Assembly: GCA_027623295.1 (NCBI GenBank)
Contig: JAQBXR010000012.1
Span: 1 to 64,000, forward strand
Direction of reading: 5' to 3'
From: Planctomycetota bacterium
Lineage (GTDB): Bacteria; Planctomycetota; UBA1135
Length of the DNA: 64,000 nucleotides
The notes under the pieces are model-generated. The model did no database searches and was not told the origin of the DNA. It saw only the letters and a list, made by a program, of their open reading frames with translations. Shown in pieces: positions 34,107 through 43,585 of the stretch (positions are counted from its first letter, which is position 1; each line of letters starts with the position of its first letter). The translations under genes were made by a program, and so were the position numbers.

Positions 34107-35066
34107 TTAGGCTTTCTTTGCTTCGTTAAACAGGGCGCTAACCGACTCTTCCCGGTGAATCCGGGTGACGGCGCGGGCCAACAAGGGAGCCACTGAAACC
34201 ACTTCAAGGTTGTCAGGCAGCTCGCCACTGTGGGCTATTGTATTAGAAACCAGCACCTTTTCGGCCATACAATTCTGCAACCTTTCAATTGCTGGTCCAC
34301 AAAGCACTGCATGAGTCGCGGCAATGACCAGCCGCAGAGCTCCTTTGGCCTTCAGGATGCGACAAGCCTCAGTAATCGTGCCTGCGGTGGAGATCATGTC
34401 ATCGGTGAGGAGGACATTGCAGCCCTCAACATCGCCGATGACGTTCTCCATAACTACCTTTACGCCGGAAACACGCCGTTTATCGACGATGGCAAGGGGG
34501 GCGCTCAACGATGTCGCCCAAGCGCGGGCAAGCTTGACTCCGCCGACGTCCGGCGAACAGACCACCAAGTTGTCTAGCTCCAACTTCTGCACCGCTTCTT
34601 CCAGAGCGGTTCGCGCCCACAGGTGATCCACCGGGATATCGAAGAATCCCTGAATCTGCTGCGCGTGCAAATCGATAGTCAGCACACGATCCACCCCCGC
34701 CGAAACGAGAATGTTGGCCATCACTTTGGCCGAAATCGGCACACGACCTTCGTCCTTGCGATCCTTGCGCGCGTAACCGAAGTATGGAATGACCGCGGTA
34801 ATCCGTCCCGCCGAAGCACGACGCAAGGTGTCCGCAATCAGTAAAAGCTCGACGATGTTTTCATTAACCGGCGGACCGGTCGGTTGCACGATGAAGACAT
34901 CGGAACCGCGCATGTCTTCATGCAACTTGATGTCGATTTCACCGTCGGGAAAACGTCCGATGGACGCAGCGGTCATCGGGACATCTAGGCAGCTTGCGAT
35001 TTCAGCAGCGAGTTCGGGGTGCGCGCTGCCGCTGAGTAGTTTCAGCCGGGAATCCTTGTAGCTCAT
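34107..35066 (-). CDS. prs: Ribose-phosphate pyrophosphokinase
   Basis: 319 residues from ATG 35066 (MSYKDSRLKLLSGSAHPELA), the normal length for Prs; the start follows the glmU stop by one base. It makes PRPP from ribose 5-phosphate and ATP for nucleotide, His and Trp synthesis. Motifs: FPDGEIDIKLHEDMRGSDVF, PYFGYARKDRKDEGRVPISA, TIDLHAQQIQGFFDIPVDHL, and the PRPP loop LLTDDMISTAGTI. Confidence 0.95.
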   Translation of the reverse strand: MSYKDSRLKLLSGSAHPELAAEIASCLDVPMTAASIGRFPDGEIDIKLHEDMRGSDVFIVQPTGPPVNENIVELLLIADTLRRASAGRITAVIPYFGYARKDRKDEGRVPISAKVMANILVSAGVDRVLTIDLHAQQIQGFFDIPVDHLWARTALEEAVQKLELDNLVVCSPDVGGVKLARAWATSLSAPLAIVDKRRVSGVKVVMENVIGDVEGCNVLLTDDMISTAGTITEACRILKAKGALRLVIAATHAVLCGPAIERLQNCMAEKVLVSNTIAHSGELPDNLEVVSVAPLLARAVTRIHREESVSALFNEAKKA

Positions 35067-35067
35067 T

Positions 35068-36324
35068 TCAGGACTTGGAAGTTGGGAAGGGCTTTGCAGG
35101 AACTCCAATCACGGTGGCGCCATCCGGCACGTCGTGGTTGGAAGTGACAACGGAACCAGCACCGGTAGTGGCGTCATCGCCAATCTTTACCGGAGAAACC
35201 AAAACCGTACCGGAACCAATGAAGGCGCGTTCTCCGATTACAGTTTGATGCTTATTCTTTCCGTCGTAATTTGCGGTGATGGTACCGCAACCAATATTAG
35301 TTTTGGCGCCAATCGTGACGTCACCTAGATAGGAGAGATGCTTGGCCTTTGCGCCAGGCCCAAAGTGGGCATTTTTGGTTTCCACGAAATTGCCAATCAC
35401 CGCACCATCGTCCAAACGCGTGCCTGGGCGCAAATAGGCGAATGGGCCAACAGAACAGCCCTTTCCGATCGAAACGCCACGTTTAATCACACAGAACGGG
35501 AGGATGCGGGAACCGGGTCCAATCTCCACTCCAGTCTCAATGTGCGTACTAGATGGATCATCCACAATCACACCGTTGTTCATATGTTCGCTCAACATGC
35601 GCTCGCGCATAAGCAAGTTGGCCTGGGCAAATTCATGCAGGTCATTGATGCCCATAGTTTGTTCCCAATCTTCCTCTAAACAAACCGTCGCGCCAGTGCT
35701 GGCTTTCAAAACCTCGACCGCAGCATCGGTCAGATAAATTTCTCCTTGCGCATTATCCGATTTGACACCAGCAAGCGCTTTGCGCAAGGCTTTCATGTCG
35801 AGGACAAACACGCCGGAGTTGATTTCATCGATTTCTTGTTGCGCAGCATTGGCATCGGCTTGTTCGACAATGCCAACCAGTGCGCCATCTGCATTGCGCT
35901 CGATGCGACCCAGCCCAAACGGGTCTGGCACCACCGCCGTCAACATGGCGTTCCCTTGCTCCACTAAGAGTTTCAAGGTTTCACTCTGCAGTAAAGGTGT
36001 GTCACCACACAAAACCAACAAGCGTCCTTCTGCAGGCAACACTTTCAAAGCGCAGGCGACCGCATCGCCGGTGCCGCGCGCCACTTCCTGAATGACCACT
36101 TGCCAGGCATCGTGCCCCGCTTTGTGTAACCACTTTTCGATGGGGTCGCGGTGCTTCGGGCCTAAGACCAGCACCCGTGAAGCCACTTCCAAATCTTCTG
36201 TTGCAGCAAAAATATGCTCCAACAGCGGACGGCCGCTAAGTTCGAGTAGGGCTTTGGGGCCACCAGTGCGCAGGCGTGAAGATTCACCGCCGGCGAGGAT
36301 GAGGACATGGAGAGGAGATGCCAT
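35068..36324 (-). CDS. glmU: Bifunctional GlcNAc-1-P uridyltransferase / GlcN-1-P acetyltransferase
   Basis: 418 residues from ATG 36324 (MASPLHVLILAGGESSRLRT). Residues 1-~225 are the pyrophosphorylase domain (GGPKALLELSGRPLLEHIFA, LLVLCGDTPLLQSETL, EINSGVFVLDMKAL). Residues ~245-418 are a left-handed beta helix with PFAYLRPGTRLDDGAVIGNF, VETKNAHFGPGAKAKHLSYL and GTITANYDGKNKHQTVIG. It makes UDP-GlcNAc for peptidoglycan and for LpxA, which lies downstream in the same run. A start at 36336 is possible. The psd start is 24 bases away on the other strand. Confidence 0.94.
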   Translation of the reverse strand: MASPLHVLILAGGESSRLRTGGPKALLELSGRPLLEHIFAATEDLEVASRVLVLGPKHRDPIEKWLHKAGHDAWQVVIQEVARGTGDAVACALKVLPAEGRLLVLCGDTPLLQSETLKLLVEQGNAMLTAVVPDPFGLGRIERNADGALVGIVEQADANAAQQEIDEINSGVFVLDMKALRKALAGVKSDNAQGEIYLTDAAVEVLKASTGATVCLEEDWEQTMGINDLHEFAQANLLMRERMLSEHMNNGVIVDDPSSTHIETGVEIGPGSRILPFCVIKRGVSIGKGCSVGPFAYLRPGTRLDDGAVIGNFVETKNAHFGPGAKAKHLSYLGDVTIGAKTNIGCGTITANYDGKNKHQTVIGERAFIGSGTVLVSPVKIGDDATTGAGSVVTSNHDVPDGATVIGVPAKPFPTSKS

Positions 36325-36347
36325 GGCGCGTCGCAAAGTATATCCCC

Positions 36348-37253
36348 ATGCAACCCCTTACACTGTGTGCTGACCGCCCGAAACCGGCCGTGGATACTCG
36401 CTTCCTCTTCACTCTCCCTGGCGTACCCCGCCTCAGCATGTCCAGCTTCATGGGAAGACTGGCACGCGCTCGGATTCCGCGCCGTTTGCGCCCCTTGTTG
36501 TGGACCTTTGTCGCCAAACGCCTCGGCATTGACGCCACCACGGTGCCCGGCGAGCTCCACGATTACCCGTGTTTCCTGAGCCTATTCACGCGCCCCCTCA
36601 AGCCAGACGCGCGGCCAATTCCAGAAACCACCGGGTGGCTTTCCCCCGCCGATGGCCGCCTGGTTGCGCATTCCACGGTCACTGCCGAGGGCAGCTGGGT
36701 GATTAAGGGCACCCCCTATTCCACCTCTGAGCTCCTGCCCGACAGCGAACTCCAAGGCCTGCTCGGCTACCAGGCGCTGCAAATTTACCTATCCCCGAAG
36801 GATTACCATCGCTTCCACGCTCCGTGCGACTGCAAGATTCTGCGCGCTGTGGTGGAGCCAGGAGATTTGCAGCCGGTCGACCCAAGCCTCATCCGCCGCT
36901 CGATGCGGGTCCTGGTCACCAATCGCCGCATTCTTCTGCATTGCCGCACGGCAGATGGCACCCCTTTCGCCCTCCTGTATGTTGGCGCACTCAATGTGGG
37001 CGGCATGAGCTTTCCGTTTGATGCTACTTTGGGTCAGGGGCCATGGATCCGCAGTTCACGCACTTACGATCCTCCTCCTATCCTTGCAGCTGGCGATGAA
37101 ATGGGGCGCTTTGAATTTGGCTCTACGGTGGTAGTCTTCGCCCCTCCGGGGTTACGCTCTCTGGTGGAACTCGACGGCCAAACTTTGGCGCGGACTCCGC
37201 TTCTCGCCAATCCACAAGGACCTGAAACGACTCGCGACACGACTTCTGCATGA
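36348..37253 (+). CDS. psd: Phosphatidylserine decarboxylase
   Basis: 301 residues from ATG 36348. Family segments: FFTRPLKPDARPI-like FTRPLKPDARPIPETTGWLS with PADGRL after it, YLSPKDYHRFHAPCDCKI, LFAL-type ALLYVGALNVGGM, and the self-cleavage site EFGSTVVVFAPPG, where the Ser of G-S-T becomes the pyruvoyl group (E. coli has LGST). It converts phosphatidylserine to phosphatidylethanolamine at the inner membrane. The next two genes follow with 4-base overlaps, and the third is an LplT-like lipid transporter, so this may be a small phospholipid operon. Confidence 0.92.
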   Translation: MQPLTLCADRPKPAVDTRFLFTLPGVPRLSMSSFMGRLARARIPRRLRPLLWTFVAKRLGIDATTVPGELHDYPCFLSLFTRPLKPDARPIPETTGWLSPADGRLVAHSTVTAEGSWVIKGTPYSTSELLPDSELQGLLGYQALQIYLSPKDYHRFHAPCDCKILRAVVEPGDLQPVDPSLIRRSMRVLVTNRRILLHCRTADGTPFALLYVGALNVGGMSFPFDATLGQGPWIRSSRTYDPPPILAAGDEMGRFEFGSTVVVFAPPGLRSLVELDGQTLARTPLLANPQGPETTRDTTSA

Positions 37254-37849
37254 GCCAACGCCTGCCTGACTTTTTCCGCATTGTTTCCGCCTTACATCAT
37301 GGGCGCGATGAAGACTTGGTCTCTGCATCAGAAAAATTCATACAAGGACAAGAAAGTCAGCGCGAGGTCTTGCAGGATTTACTGCGCGTATGTCATTTGT
37401 TTTATGGTTTCCCGCGTATTGTCCGCGCCTTAACTTTGATTTCGCAACAGCTGGGGACACCTTCCAAACTCAGCGAAGTTTGTATTGCGGAAGACCCGCT
37501 TCAAAAAGGAGAAGTCGTGTTCCGTGAAGTGTATGGACGTGACGCCAACCCGGTACTGACGCACCTCGACCGGGTCGATCCACAGTTTCGCGCTTGGGTC
37601 TTACGTCATGCATACGGAACCGCTTTCGCAACCACTTGTTTAAGCCTGGATGAACGCGAACGTTTAAGCGTCATGACCTTAGTTGCCACCGGCTGTTGGC
37701 AACAAGCTCGTTCGCACATGCGCGCTTGCCTACGCCATGGGGTGAGTCTGGAAGACCTGCTGCAAGATTTAGTTTGTGTGGAGTGGTTAGATCGCGAGCA
37801 ATGCGATTTAGCAACCACTTGTTTACATGCCGAGGCTGAGCTCGGATGA
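37250..37849 (+). CDS. Carboxymuconolactone decarboxylase (AhpD-like) fold protein
   Basis: 199 residues, ATGA overlap with psd. The second half has the CMD pattern: GRDANPVLTHLDRVDPQFRA, HAYGTAFATTCLSLDERERL, SVMTLVATGCWQQARSHMRA and LRHGVSLEDLLQDL. In AhpD-type enzymes a CxxC near the middle helix does redox chemistry; here only single Cys residues are present (GCWQQ, ACLRHG), so disulfide chemistry is doubtful and a decarboxylase or structural role is open. The first ~70 residues form another helical, CMD-like half. A role in phospholipid metabolism is suggested only by position. Confidence 0.72.
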   Translation: MSQRLPDFFRIVSALHHGRDEDLVSASEKFIQGQESQREVLQDLLRVCHLFYGFPRIVRALTLISQQLGTPSKLSEVCIAEDPLQKGEVVFREVYGRDANPVLTHLDRVDPQFRAWVLRHAYGTAFATTCLSLDERERLSVMTLVATGCWQQARSHMRACLRHGVSLEDLLQDLVCVEWLDREQCDLATTCLHAEAELG

Positions 37850-39078
37850 AGCATGCGCGGTCGTTCCGTCAACTGGTTCTGACCCAGTTTTTGACGGTAT
37901 TCAACGACAACCTGTTTAAGCAAACCGTGCTCCTTCTGGCAATTGCCCTGCAAGGAGAGGGAGGTCATGGACAGTCCATGGCGCAGGCCTTATTCTCCTT
38001 ACCCTTTATCGCTTTTGCGGTGGTCGCGGGAGATTGCGCCGACCGCTTCCCCAAACGCGATGTCATCCTGTGGTGTAAATGGATGGAAGTCGTCGTCATG
38101 TTGCTTGCGGCAGTGGCTTTTGTCAGCGGCAACTTTGGAGTGGTGTTGGGCGTTGTCTTCTTGATGGGTACCCAGTCCGCATTCCTCGGACCAGCAAAGT
38201 ATGGAAGTCTGCCAGAGCTAACTGATGTCGGTGAACTGCCTCGCGCCAACGGTCTTTTTCAAGCGACTGTTTTATTGGGCATTCTTTTAGGAACCGGAGC
38301 TGCAGGACACCTGGGGAAAGAATCATTGTGGCAACTGGGCGTCTTCATGGCCTCATTGGCTTTGATCGGTTCCTTTGTGGCCAAACGCATGAAGCGTATT
38401 CCCGCCGCTTCGCCACAAAAGAAAATCCACTTCGATCCGTTTAAGCGTTTAGTCACGGGGCTCACCGACGCGCGTGCCTACCCAGGCTTACTCCCGGCCT
38501 TACTTGGCCATGCGGTTTTTTGGTTTTGCGGCAGTCTCATGTTGCTCGCATGGAATGAGTTCCTAGCGGTCCAGGCTGATGGCACCTCCACCATCGCGAC
38601 TAGCGCCGGTACTTGGTCGCTCGGCCTTGCCTGTTTGAGTTTGTTCATGGCCGCTGGTGCGGTGGTTGCCGGCTTGGGACTACGCGGAGCCATCCCCCGC
38701 TGGATGCCGGTACTTGGCGCCTTAGGAATGGGCTCAGGATTCCTAGCCGCTGGTTTAGTGAATCCAGATCCATGGACCATTTTCCTATGCATCGGAGGAG
38801 CAAGTTTCTTCTCTGGCTTCTACCTCATTCCTTTACGTTCGCTAATGCAAACTTTGCCGCCGCATGCTAGTATTGGTGCAGTTCTTGGAACCGGGCAAAT
38901 GCTCGACTTCTTGTTAATTTTCCTCGGCGCATTGGGACGTCCAAGCTTGCAGAGCCTTGGAGTCGGACCTCAGGAACTCTTAATTCTCTTAGCCATAGTG
39001 CTGGGCATTGCTGGCATCATGCTGCACCGCAGCTTGCCGCAGATCATCGACCTTAGCGCGGCGAAAAACGCAAACTAA
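37846..39078 (+). CDS. MFS transporter, lysophospholipid transporter LplT-like
   Basis: 410 residues, ATGA overlap with the preceding gene. About twelve membrane segments. The N-terminus QFLTVFNDNLFKQTVLLLAI and the following LFSLPFIAFAVVAGDCADRF, PKRDVILWCKWMEVVVM, GTQSAFLGPAKYGSLPEL and RANGLFQATVLLGILLGTGA are typical of the LplT/Aas-type branch, which flips lysophospholipids across the inner membrane for re-acylation. Neighbouring psd supports a lipid role. No acyltransferase domain is fused. The last 26 bases overlap the convergent kinase gene. Confidence 0.85.
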   Translation: MKHARSFRQLVLTQFLTVFNDNLFKQTVLLLAIALQGEGGHGQSMAQALFSLPFIAFAVVAGDCADRFPKRDVILWCKWMEVVVMLLAAVAFVSGNFGVVLGVVFLMGTQSAFLGPAKYGSLPELTDVGELPRANGLFQATVLLGILLGTGAAGHLGKESLWQLGVFMASLALIGSFVAKRMKRIPAASPQKKIHFDPFKRLVTGLTDARAYPGLLPALLGHAVFWFCGSLMLLAWNEFLAVQADGTSTIATSAGTWSLGLACLSLFMAAGAVVAGLGLRGAIPRWMPVLGALGMGSGFLAAGLVNPDPWTIFLCIGGASFFSGFYLIPLRSLMQTLPPHASIGAVLGTGQMLDFLLIFLGALGRPSLQSLGVGPQELLILLAIVLGIAGIMLHRSLPQIIDLSAAKNAN

Positions 39079-41707
39079 CCTTGTTAAAGCGGAAGCCCGT
39101 TTCGCAAACTGCAAAGAATCTTGCCAACCGAGTACTTTCTGGCTGCCATTTACTCACCGGAATCCCATCCAGTAACAGCATTTGGCCATTCCAATCCAGA
39201 ACCTGAAGTCCTAAGCCAGGTGCCATGCCATAGCCCGGAAAACGTCGGCCTGCAATGGTCATTTGCGGTGGGGCTTTGCCGGTTTTAGTGAGCAAGATAT
39301 CGTCTAGCCAGAGTAATCGAGTCGGAGCAGTTTCACGCTGACCCACTTGCCAAACCAAACGCCAGGAGGTGAGCTCCCAACCGCGCAATTCTTGGCGTAA
39401 ATCTAGACTCCAAGTGCCATCGACCTGGAGATCACCAAGATCCAAAATGACCGATAAGCCTTGTTGAGTCAACTTGGCATCCGGCAAACGCTTTTGCAAA
39501 GCATCCATTAACTCAGCTTGCGGTCCACTCGCTTGCACCACGGCTTGGGCCCCGCTTTGCGAGGTTAAACCCTCTTCCGCAAAACCTGTTTCGGCCAGTC
39601 CGCCATTCACGCGCTCAAGCTCCCACTGCTCCGACCAATACTGCGGACGCCATTCTTCGGCCACATCCATGTCTGCAAGCGGGCGCATAGCGGCAATCGC
39701 TAGGTTCAGGTCATTTTGGCACCACAGCACCTGTGCGGCGAGCCAAACTTCTTCCCGGCCTAGCAACCAAGTGACGACAAAGTTGGCTTCGAGGCCTAAA
39801 AGATTCACGTCGACTTGGGTTTGGCCGCGATAGTCAACTGCGTAGCCTGAACCGCTCTCTTTGGCGAAAAGTTGTCCTCGAATAAGCACCCCAGAATGCA
39901 GTCGCAACTCCACAGTCTGCCCCACCTTTTCGCGGAAACGCGATTGCAGGCGCCGGTCCAAAGCAAGCAGTTCTTCGATGCGTGCTAGATCCGCACGGGC
40001 ATCTTCACTGCGCAAATAAACCACGGGATCCACACGATCCCAGCGACGTCGCGCTTCGTCGAAGGAGCCGGCGCGTAATAGTTGTGCGGTGTTTTGACGC
40101 ACTGCAGCGACCGATTCCAGCGCCTTGCGAATCCGCACTTGATCGGCTTCGTTTTCCAATTGCACTTGCGCCATCTGCAAACGACCCACCGGATCAGGAG
40201 ACCCTGGATGCAAAGGGAAATCGGCCATGCGCAATCCGGCACGACGCCATTGATCCAGCACACTCGCGGACCAAATGTCACCATCAAAATCGCCACGCTG
40301 GATGGCCTCCTGGGCAAAAACAGTTTGACTAGAAAGCAAATCAAAGGCTCGCCCGGCTGCTTTTTCAGCTCCGGCGGTCACCTCTATCTTCGAACGACTG
40401 ACCCACCCTTGACGTAAATCTAAAAAACCAATCGGAGCATCCTTCGGCACTTTAGCGTGAAGCATGCTGGCACATTCCGCTAAGGCTTCGCGGTACTGGC
40501 TAGCATTCAGGGCTTTACGGAAGCGTTGGTCATAAGGCGTGTGCCACGCACGAAAGAAAGTCGCCGCGAGGATTTCCGGAGGAATCGGTTGCCGTTCCAG
40601 TACCCCCTTCCACCCCAGCGAAGGCGGCGCCACGATGGGCTTGTCGGTTTCCTCGACCAAAAGCTCCGACCCCTGCGCTTCCTTCTCTGCTCCAAAGTTC
40701 CATGGCTCCACCCAGAACATGAGCCCCAAAAGAACTAGCGCGCCCCCCCCCATGGACAAAGTACGTAACTGACGACGTCGGCGGTACCGTGTTAGCAGGC
40801 GAGGCGGATAACCGAGCAGCACACGTCCCATGTCGGAGCCAAAGTCTCGCGCACGGGCATAGCGACGTTCTGGGTCCTTAGCCATAGCGGTCAAGACGAC
40901 CTTGGCAAAAGCCGGTGAAACCGTTTCGGGTAACGATTCCGGTTCCTCGTGCATTACGCGGTGAATCACTTCTCCCACCCCGGCGCCCAAGAAGGGCGGT
41001 TTACCGGAAAGGGTATGGAACAAAGTTGCACCCAGCGAATAAATGTCCGCTTGTTCATCTACATCGGATGGGTCGCGTGCTTGCTCGGGACTCATGTAAG
41101 CCGGAGAGCCCAAGGCAGCACCTTGGCGCGTCATGGTTGGATCTTCATCACGGCGAACCAAGCCAAGGTCCGCAAGGATGGCACCCCTCTGCGTATCGAT
41201 CAATACGTTGTGCGGTTTAACATCGCGGTGAATCGCTCCATGCTTGTGCAAATATTGCAAGGCACGTGCAATTTGAACTCCATAACGCGCAGCTTCTTCC
41301 CAACCCAAAGGGCCGTTGCGTAATCGCTCACGCAAGGAGAGGCCATCGACGAATTCCAACAAAATGGAAGGCCGCCCTTCCACCTCAGGAGTGCCATAAC
41401 AACGCACCAGATTGGGGTGTGCGAACTCCTGAAGCAATTCGCCTTCGCGGCGCCATCGTTCCAGAATGCGTTTATCCTTGGCCACACTCGGGCGCAGGAT
41501 CTTCAACGCGTATTGCTTGGCTTGATCGTCTTCGACCAAAAACACCAAACTCAATGGAGATTCCCCCAGGCGCCGAATGTGGCGCAAGTTTTGCGGCAAA
41601 CGCGGCTCTAAAGCAGCGGATTCTTCGCTGGCTGGGGTCGATTCCGGTTTAGTCAGTGGAGTCCTCCTCCAGGTCCTCGGCCTTCTCAAATAGACCGTAC
41701 TTCTCAA
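39053..41707 (-). CDS. Membrane-bound Ser/Thr protein kinase with large C-terminal region
   Basis: Up to 884 residues. The Hanks-type kinase domain spans ~45-300: KYALKILRP-type QYALKILRPSV with the ATP Lys, ILLEFVDGLSLRERL, HGAIHRDVKPHNVLI (catalytic Asp), ILADLGLVRR (DLG in place of DFG), GSPAYMSPEQ and YSLGATLFHTLSGKPPF. One membrane helix follows (LSMGGGALVLLGLMFWV, ~318-336), so the last ~540 residues should be periplasmic; they include helical repeats and a beta-rich end (VGQTVELRLHSGVLIRGQLF; ILDLGDLQVDGTWSLDL). The start is uncertain: TTG 41707 overlaps the upstream FHA gene by 59 bases. It probably signals to the FHA-domain activator next to it. Confidence 0.85.
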   Translation of the reverse strand: MRSTVYLRRPRTWRRTPLTKPESTPASEESAALEPRLPQNLRHIRRLGESPLSLVFLVEDDQAKQYALKILRPSVAKDKRILERWRREGELLQEFAHPNLVRCYGTPEVEGRPSILLEFVDGLSLRERLRNGPLGWEEAARYGVQIARALQYLHKHGAIHRDVKPHNVLIDTQRGAILADLGLVRRDEDPTMTRQGAALGSPAYMSPEQARDPSDVDEQADIYSLGATLFHTLSGKPPFLGAGVGEVIHRVMHEEPESLPETVSPAFAKVVLTAMAKDPERRYARARDFGSDMGRVLLGYPPRLLTRYRRRRQLRTLSMGGGALVLLGLMFWVEPWNFGAEKEAQGSELLVEETDKPIVAPPSLGWKGVLERQPIPPEILAATFFRAWHTPYDQRFRKALNASQYREALAECASMLHAKVPKDAPIGFLDLRQGWVSRSKIEVTAGAEKAAGRAFDLLSSQTVFAQEAIQRGDFDGDIWSASVLDQWRRAGLRMADFPLHPGSPDPVGRLQMAQVQLENEADQVRIRKALESVAAVRQNTAQLLRAGSFDEARRRWDRVDPVVYLRSEDARADLARIEELLALDRRLQSRFREKVGQTVELRLHSGVLIRGQLFAKESGSGYAVDYRGQTQVDVNLLGLEANFVVTWLLGREEVWLAAQVLWCQNDLNLAIAAMRPLADMDVAEEWRPQYWSEQWELERVNGGLAETGFAEEGLTSQSGAQAVVQASGPQAELMDALQKRLPDAKLTQQGLSVILDLGDLQVDGTWSLDLRQELRGWELTSWRLVWQVGQRETAPTRLLWLDDILLTKTGKAPPQMTIAGRRFPGYGMAPGLGLQVLDWNGQMLLLDGIPVSKWQPESTRLARFFAVCETGFRFNKVSLRFSPR

Positions 41708-43562
41708 TCTTACGCAATAAAGCGAAACGCGTAATACCTAGTATTTTGGCGGCACGGGACCGATTCCCTGGCTCTTTGGCAAGCGCAGCTTCAATGGCGC
41801 TGATTTCCATGGCTTTCACCCGATCCGCCAACGGATAACAAGAACCTGGATCTCCGGTGTTCTGAGAGGTGTTTTCCTGAATGCCATGAGAAAGCTCTTC
41901 GAACTCCACCTCGCCTTCCCCAAGCAAAGTGAGACGCCGCATTTCGTTGCGCAACTCACGCACGTTGCCGGGCCAGCGATAAGCCTCAAGACCTTTCATG
42001 CTCGCCGGGTTCAAAGTCCGCGGTTCCTTGCCGACATCGGCAGCTTCCACCGCGAGAAAGTGTTCCGCCAGAATCACAATGTCTTCAGCGCGTTCGCGTA
42101 ATGGCGGTAAACGTAAACCAATGACCTTGAGTCGATAAAAAAGGTCTTCGCGAAATTTCCCTTCCTTCACTGCATTTTGCAAATCGACATTCGTGGCGGC
42201 AATCACGCGCACATTGACGTGCCGCACTTCATTGCTACCAACTGGGCGAATTTCTCCTTCCTGTAAAACGCGCAGCAATCGTTGCTGCATGGCAGGCGAC
42301 ATTTCGCCTATTTCGTCCAGGAACATAGTGCCACCATCAGCCTCCTCAAAGCGCCCCTTGCGGTCGCGGTTGGCCCCCGTGAAGGCACCTTTCACATGAC
42401 CAAAGAGTTCTGATTCTAAAAGCGTATCTGGCAAAGCACCGCAGTTCTCCACCACAAAGTTTTGATCAGACAAGCGGCTATGAAAGTGCAGCGCGCGCGC
42501 GACCAACTCTTTACCAGTGCCGCTTTCCCCTTCGACCACCACGGAAGCGTCGCTTTCGAGAATACGCTCCATTTGGCTGTAAAGCTTTTGCATAGCCGGC
42601 GAAGTGCCCACCAATCCAGCAAAGCCAGGACCGCCGGAAGTTTCAATTGGGTTCGAAGTTTCAGGTGTGGTGCGTTTCCCGAGTTGACGCTGCAAACGCG
42701 TGTTCTTGCGTTTTAGCTTGCCCATGGCCACACGTTCGTGCGCCGCACCAATATGCGCTGCAGCCATACCGGCTAGACCTGCGAGCAAATCTGTATCCTG
42801 CGTTTGAAAAGCAGCGGCAGCGAGACGGTGATCCACCGCCAGAAGTCCCAGCACAGTGCCGTGATACTGCAGAGGCACGGCAAGTACGGAACGCAAACCA
42901 AGATCGGAAATGCTTTCGACTCCCGCAAACTCGCCATCGGAAGCGGCGTCTTGCAACAGAATAGGCTTTTTGGTTTTCAGTGCCTTCTCTAATAAAGTGC
43001 GCGAGAACTTCGCCTCTGGAGCTGGAACTGGTTCTCGTGCAAAGTTACGCGCGAGCGCCAAACTGGTACGGCCATCTTCAAGCAAAAACAAAAAACCACG
43101 CTCGGCTCTAGTCAAAGTGACCGCGGCATCGACCAAGAGAGCAGCACTACGCTCGATGCGCTCTTCTTGCTCCAGCGTGCGGCTGACGGCAAGCAAAGTT
43201 TGCAGCATGTCTTGCTCACGCGGCGTTTGCTGAGTCTGCGTGGACTCCATGGAAGCCAATCGGTCGGCCAGTCCACCAGCAATCCTCAAGGTGGTACTGC
43301 CAATGCGGATGACATCTGAGGCGGTCACTGGGAGGCGATCTACTTGATCACCCTCGATCCAAGTTCCATTGCGCGAATCCAGGTCTACCAAAAACACCTC
43401 ATTTCCAAGGCGCTCCAAACGGCAATGATGACGCGAGGCCATGGGGTCATCGATCCGCACCTCGCAGTCTTGCCCGCGTCCCACGGTGATCGAATCGCTC
43501 TCGATTGTTAGCACTTGCTGCAAGTTGTCGCGCTCAAGGTGAATTTCCAGAGGATTCCTCAT
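41649..43562 (-). CDS. FHA-GAF-AAA-Fis sigma-54-dependent transcription activator
   Basis: 637 residues. Domains in order: FHA (~1-95; ITVGRGQDCEVRIDDPMASR, HHCRLERLG, DLDSRNGTWIEG), which binds phosphothreonine; GAF (~120-270); a coiled-coil linker; an AAA+ domain (~315-550) with Walker A VEGESGTGKELVARALH, the sigma-54-contact loop GAFTGANRDRKGRF, Walker B GGTMFLDEIGEM and RVIAATNVDLQNAV; and a Fis-type helix-turn-helix at the end (AALAKEPGNRSRAAKILGIT, RFALLRKI). The FHA domain in place of a receiver domain implies control by a Ser/Thr kinase, and the gene overlaps one. Confidence 0.93.
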   Translation of the reverse strand: MRNPLEIHLERDNLQQVLTIESDSITVGRGQDCEVRIDDPMASRHHCRLERLGNEVFLVDLDSRNGTWIEGDQVDRLPVTASDVIRIGSTTLRIAGGLADRLASMESTQTQQTPREQDMLQTLLAVSRTLEQEERIERSAALLVDAAVTLTRAERGFLFLLEDGRTSLALARNFAREPVPAPEAKFSRTLLEKALKTKKPILLQDAASDGEFAGVESISDLGLRSVLAVPLQYHGTVLGLLAVDHRLAAAAFQTQDTDLLAGLAGMAAAHIGAAHERVAMGKLKRKNTRLQRQLGKRTTPETSNPIETSGGPGFAGLVGTSPAMQKLYSQMERILESDASVVVEGESGTGKELVARALHFHSRLSDQNFVVENCGALPDTLLESELFGHVKGAFTGANRDRKGRFEEADGGTMFLDEIGEMSPAMQQRLLRVLQEGEIRPVGSNEVRHVNVRVIAATNVDLQNAVKEGKFREDLFYRLKVIGLRLPPLRERAEDIVILAEHFLAVEAADVGKEPRTLNPASMKGLEAYRWPGNVRELRNEMRRLTLLGEGEVEFEELSHGIQENTSQNTGDPGSCYPLADRVKAMEISAIEAALAKEPGNRSRAAKILGITRFALLRKIEKYGLFEKAEDLEEDSTD

Positions 43563-43585
43563 CAGCTCTAGGATACCCTGTTCCT

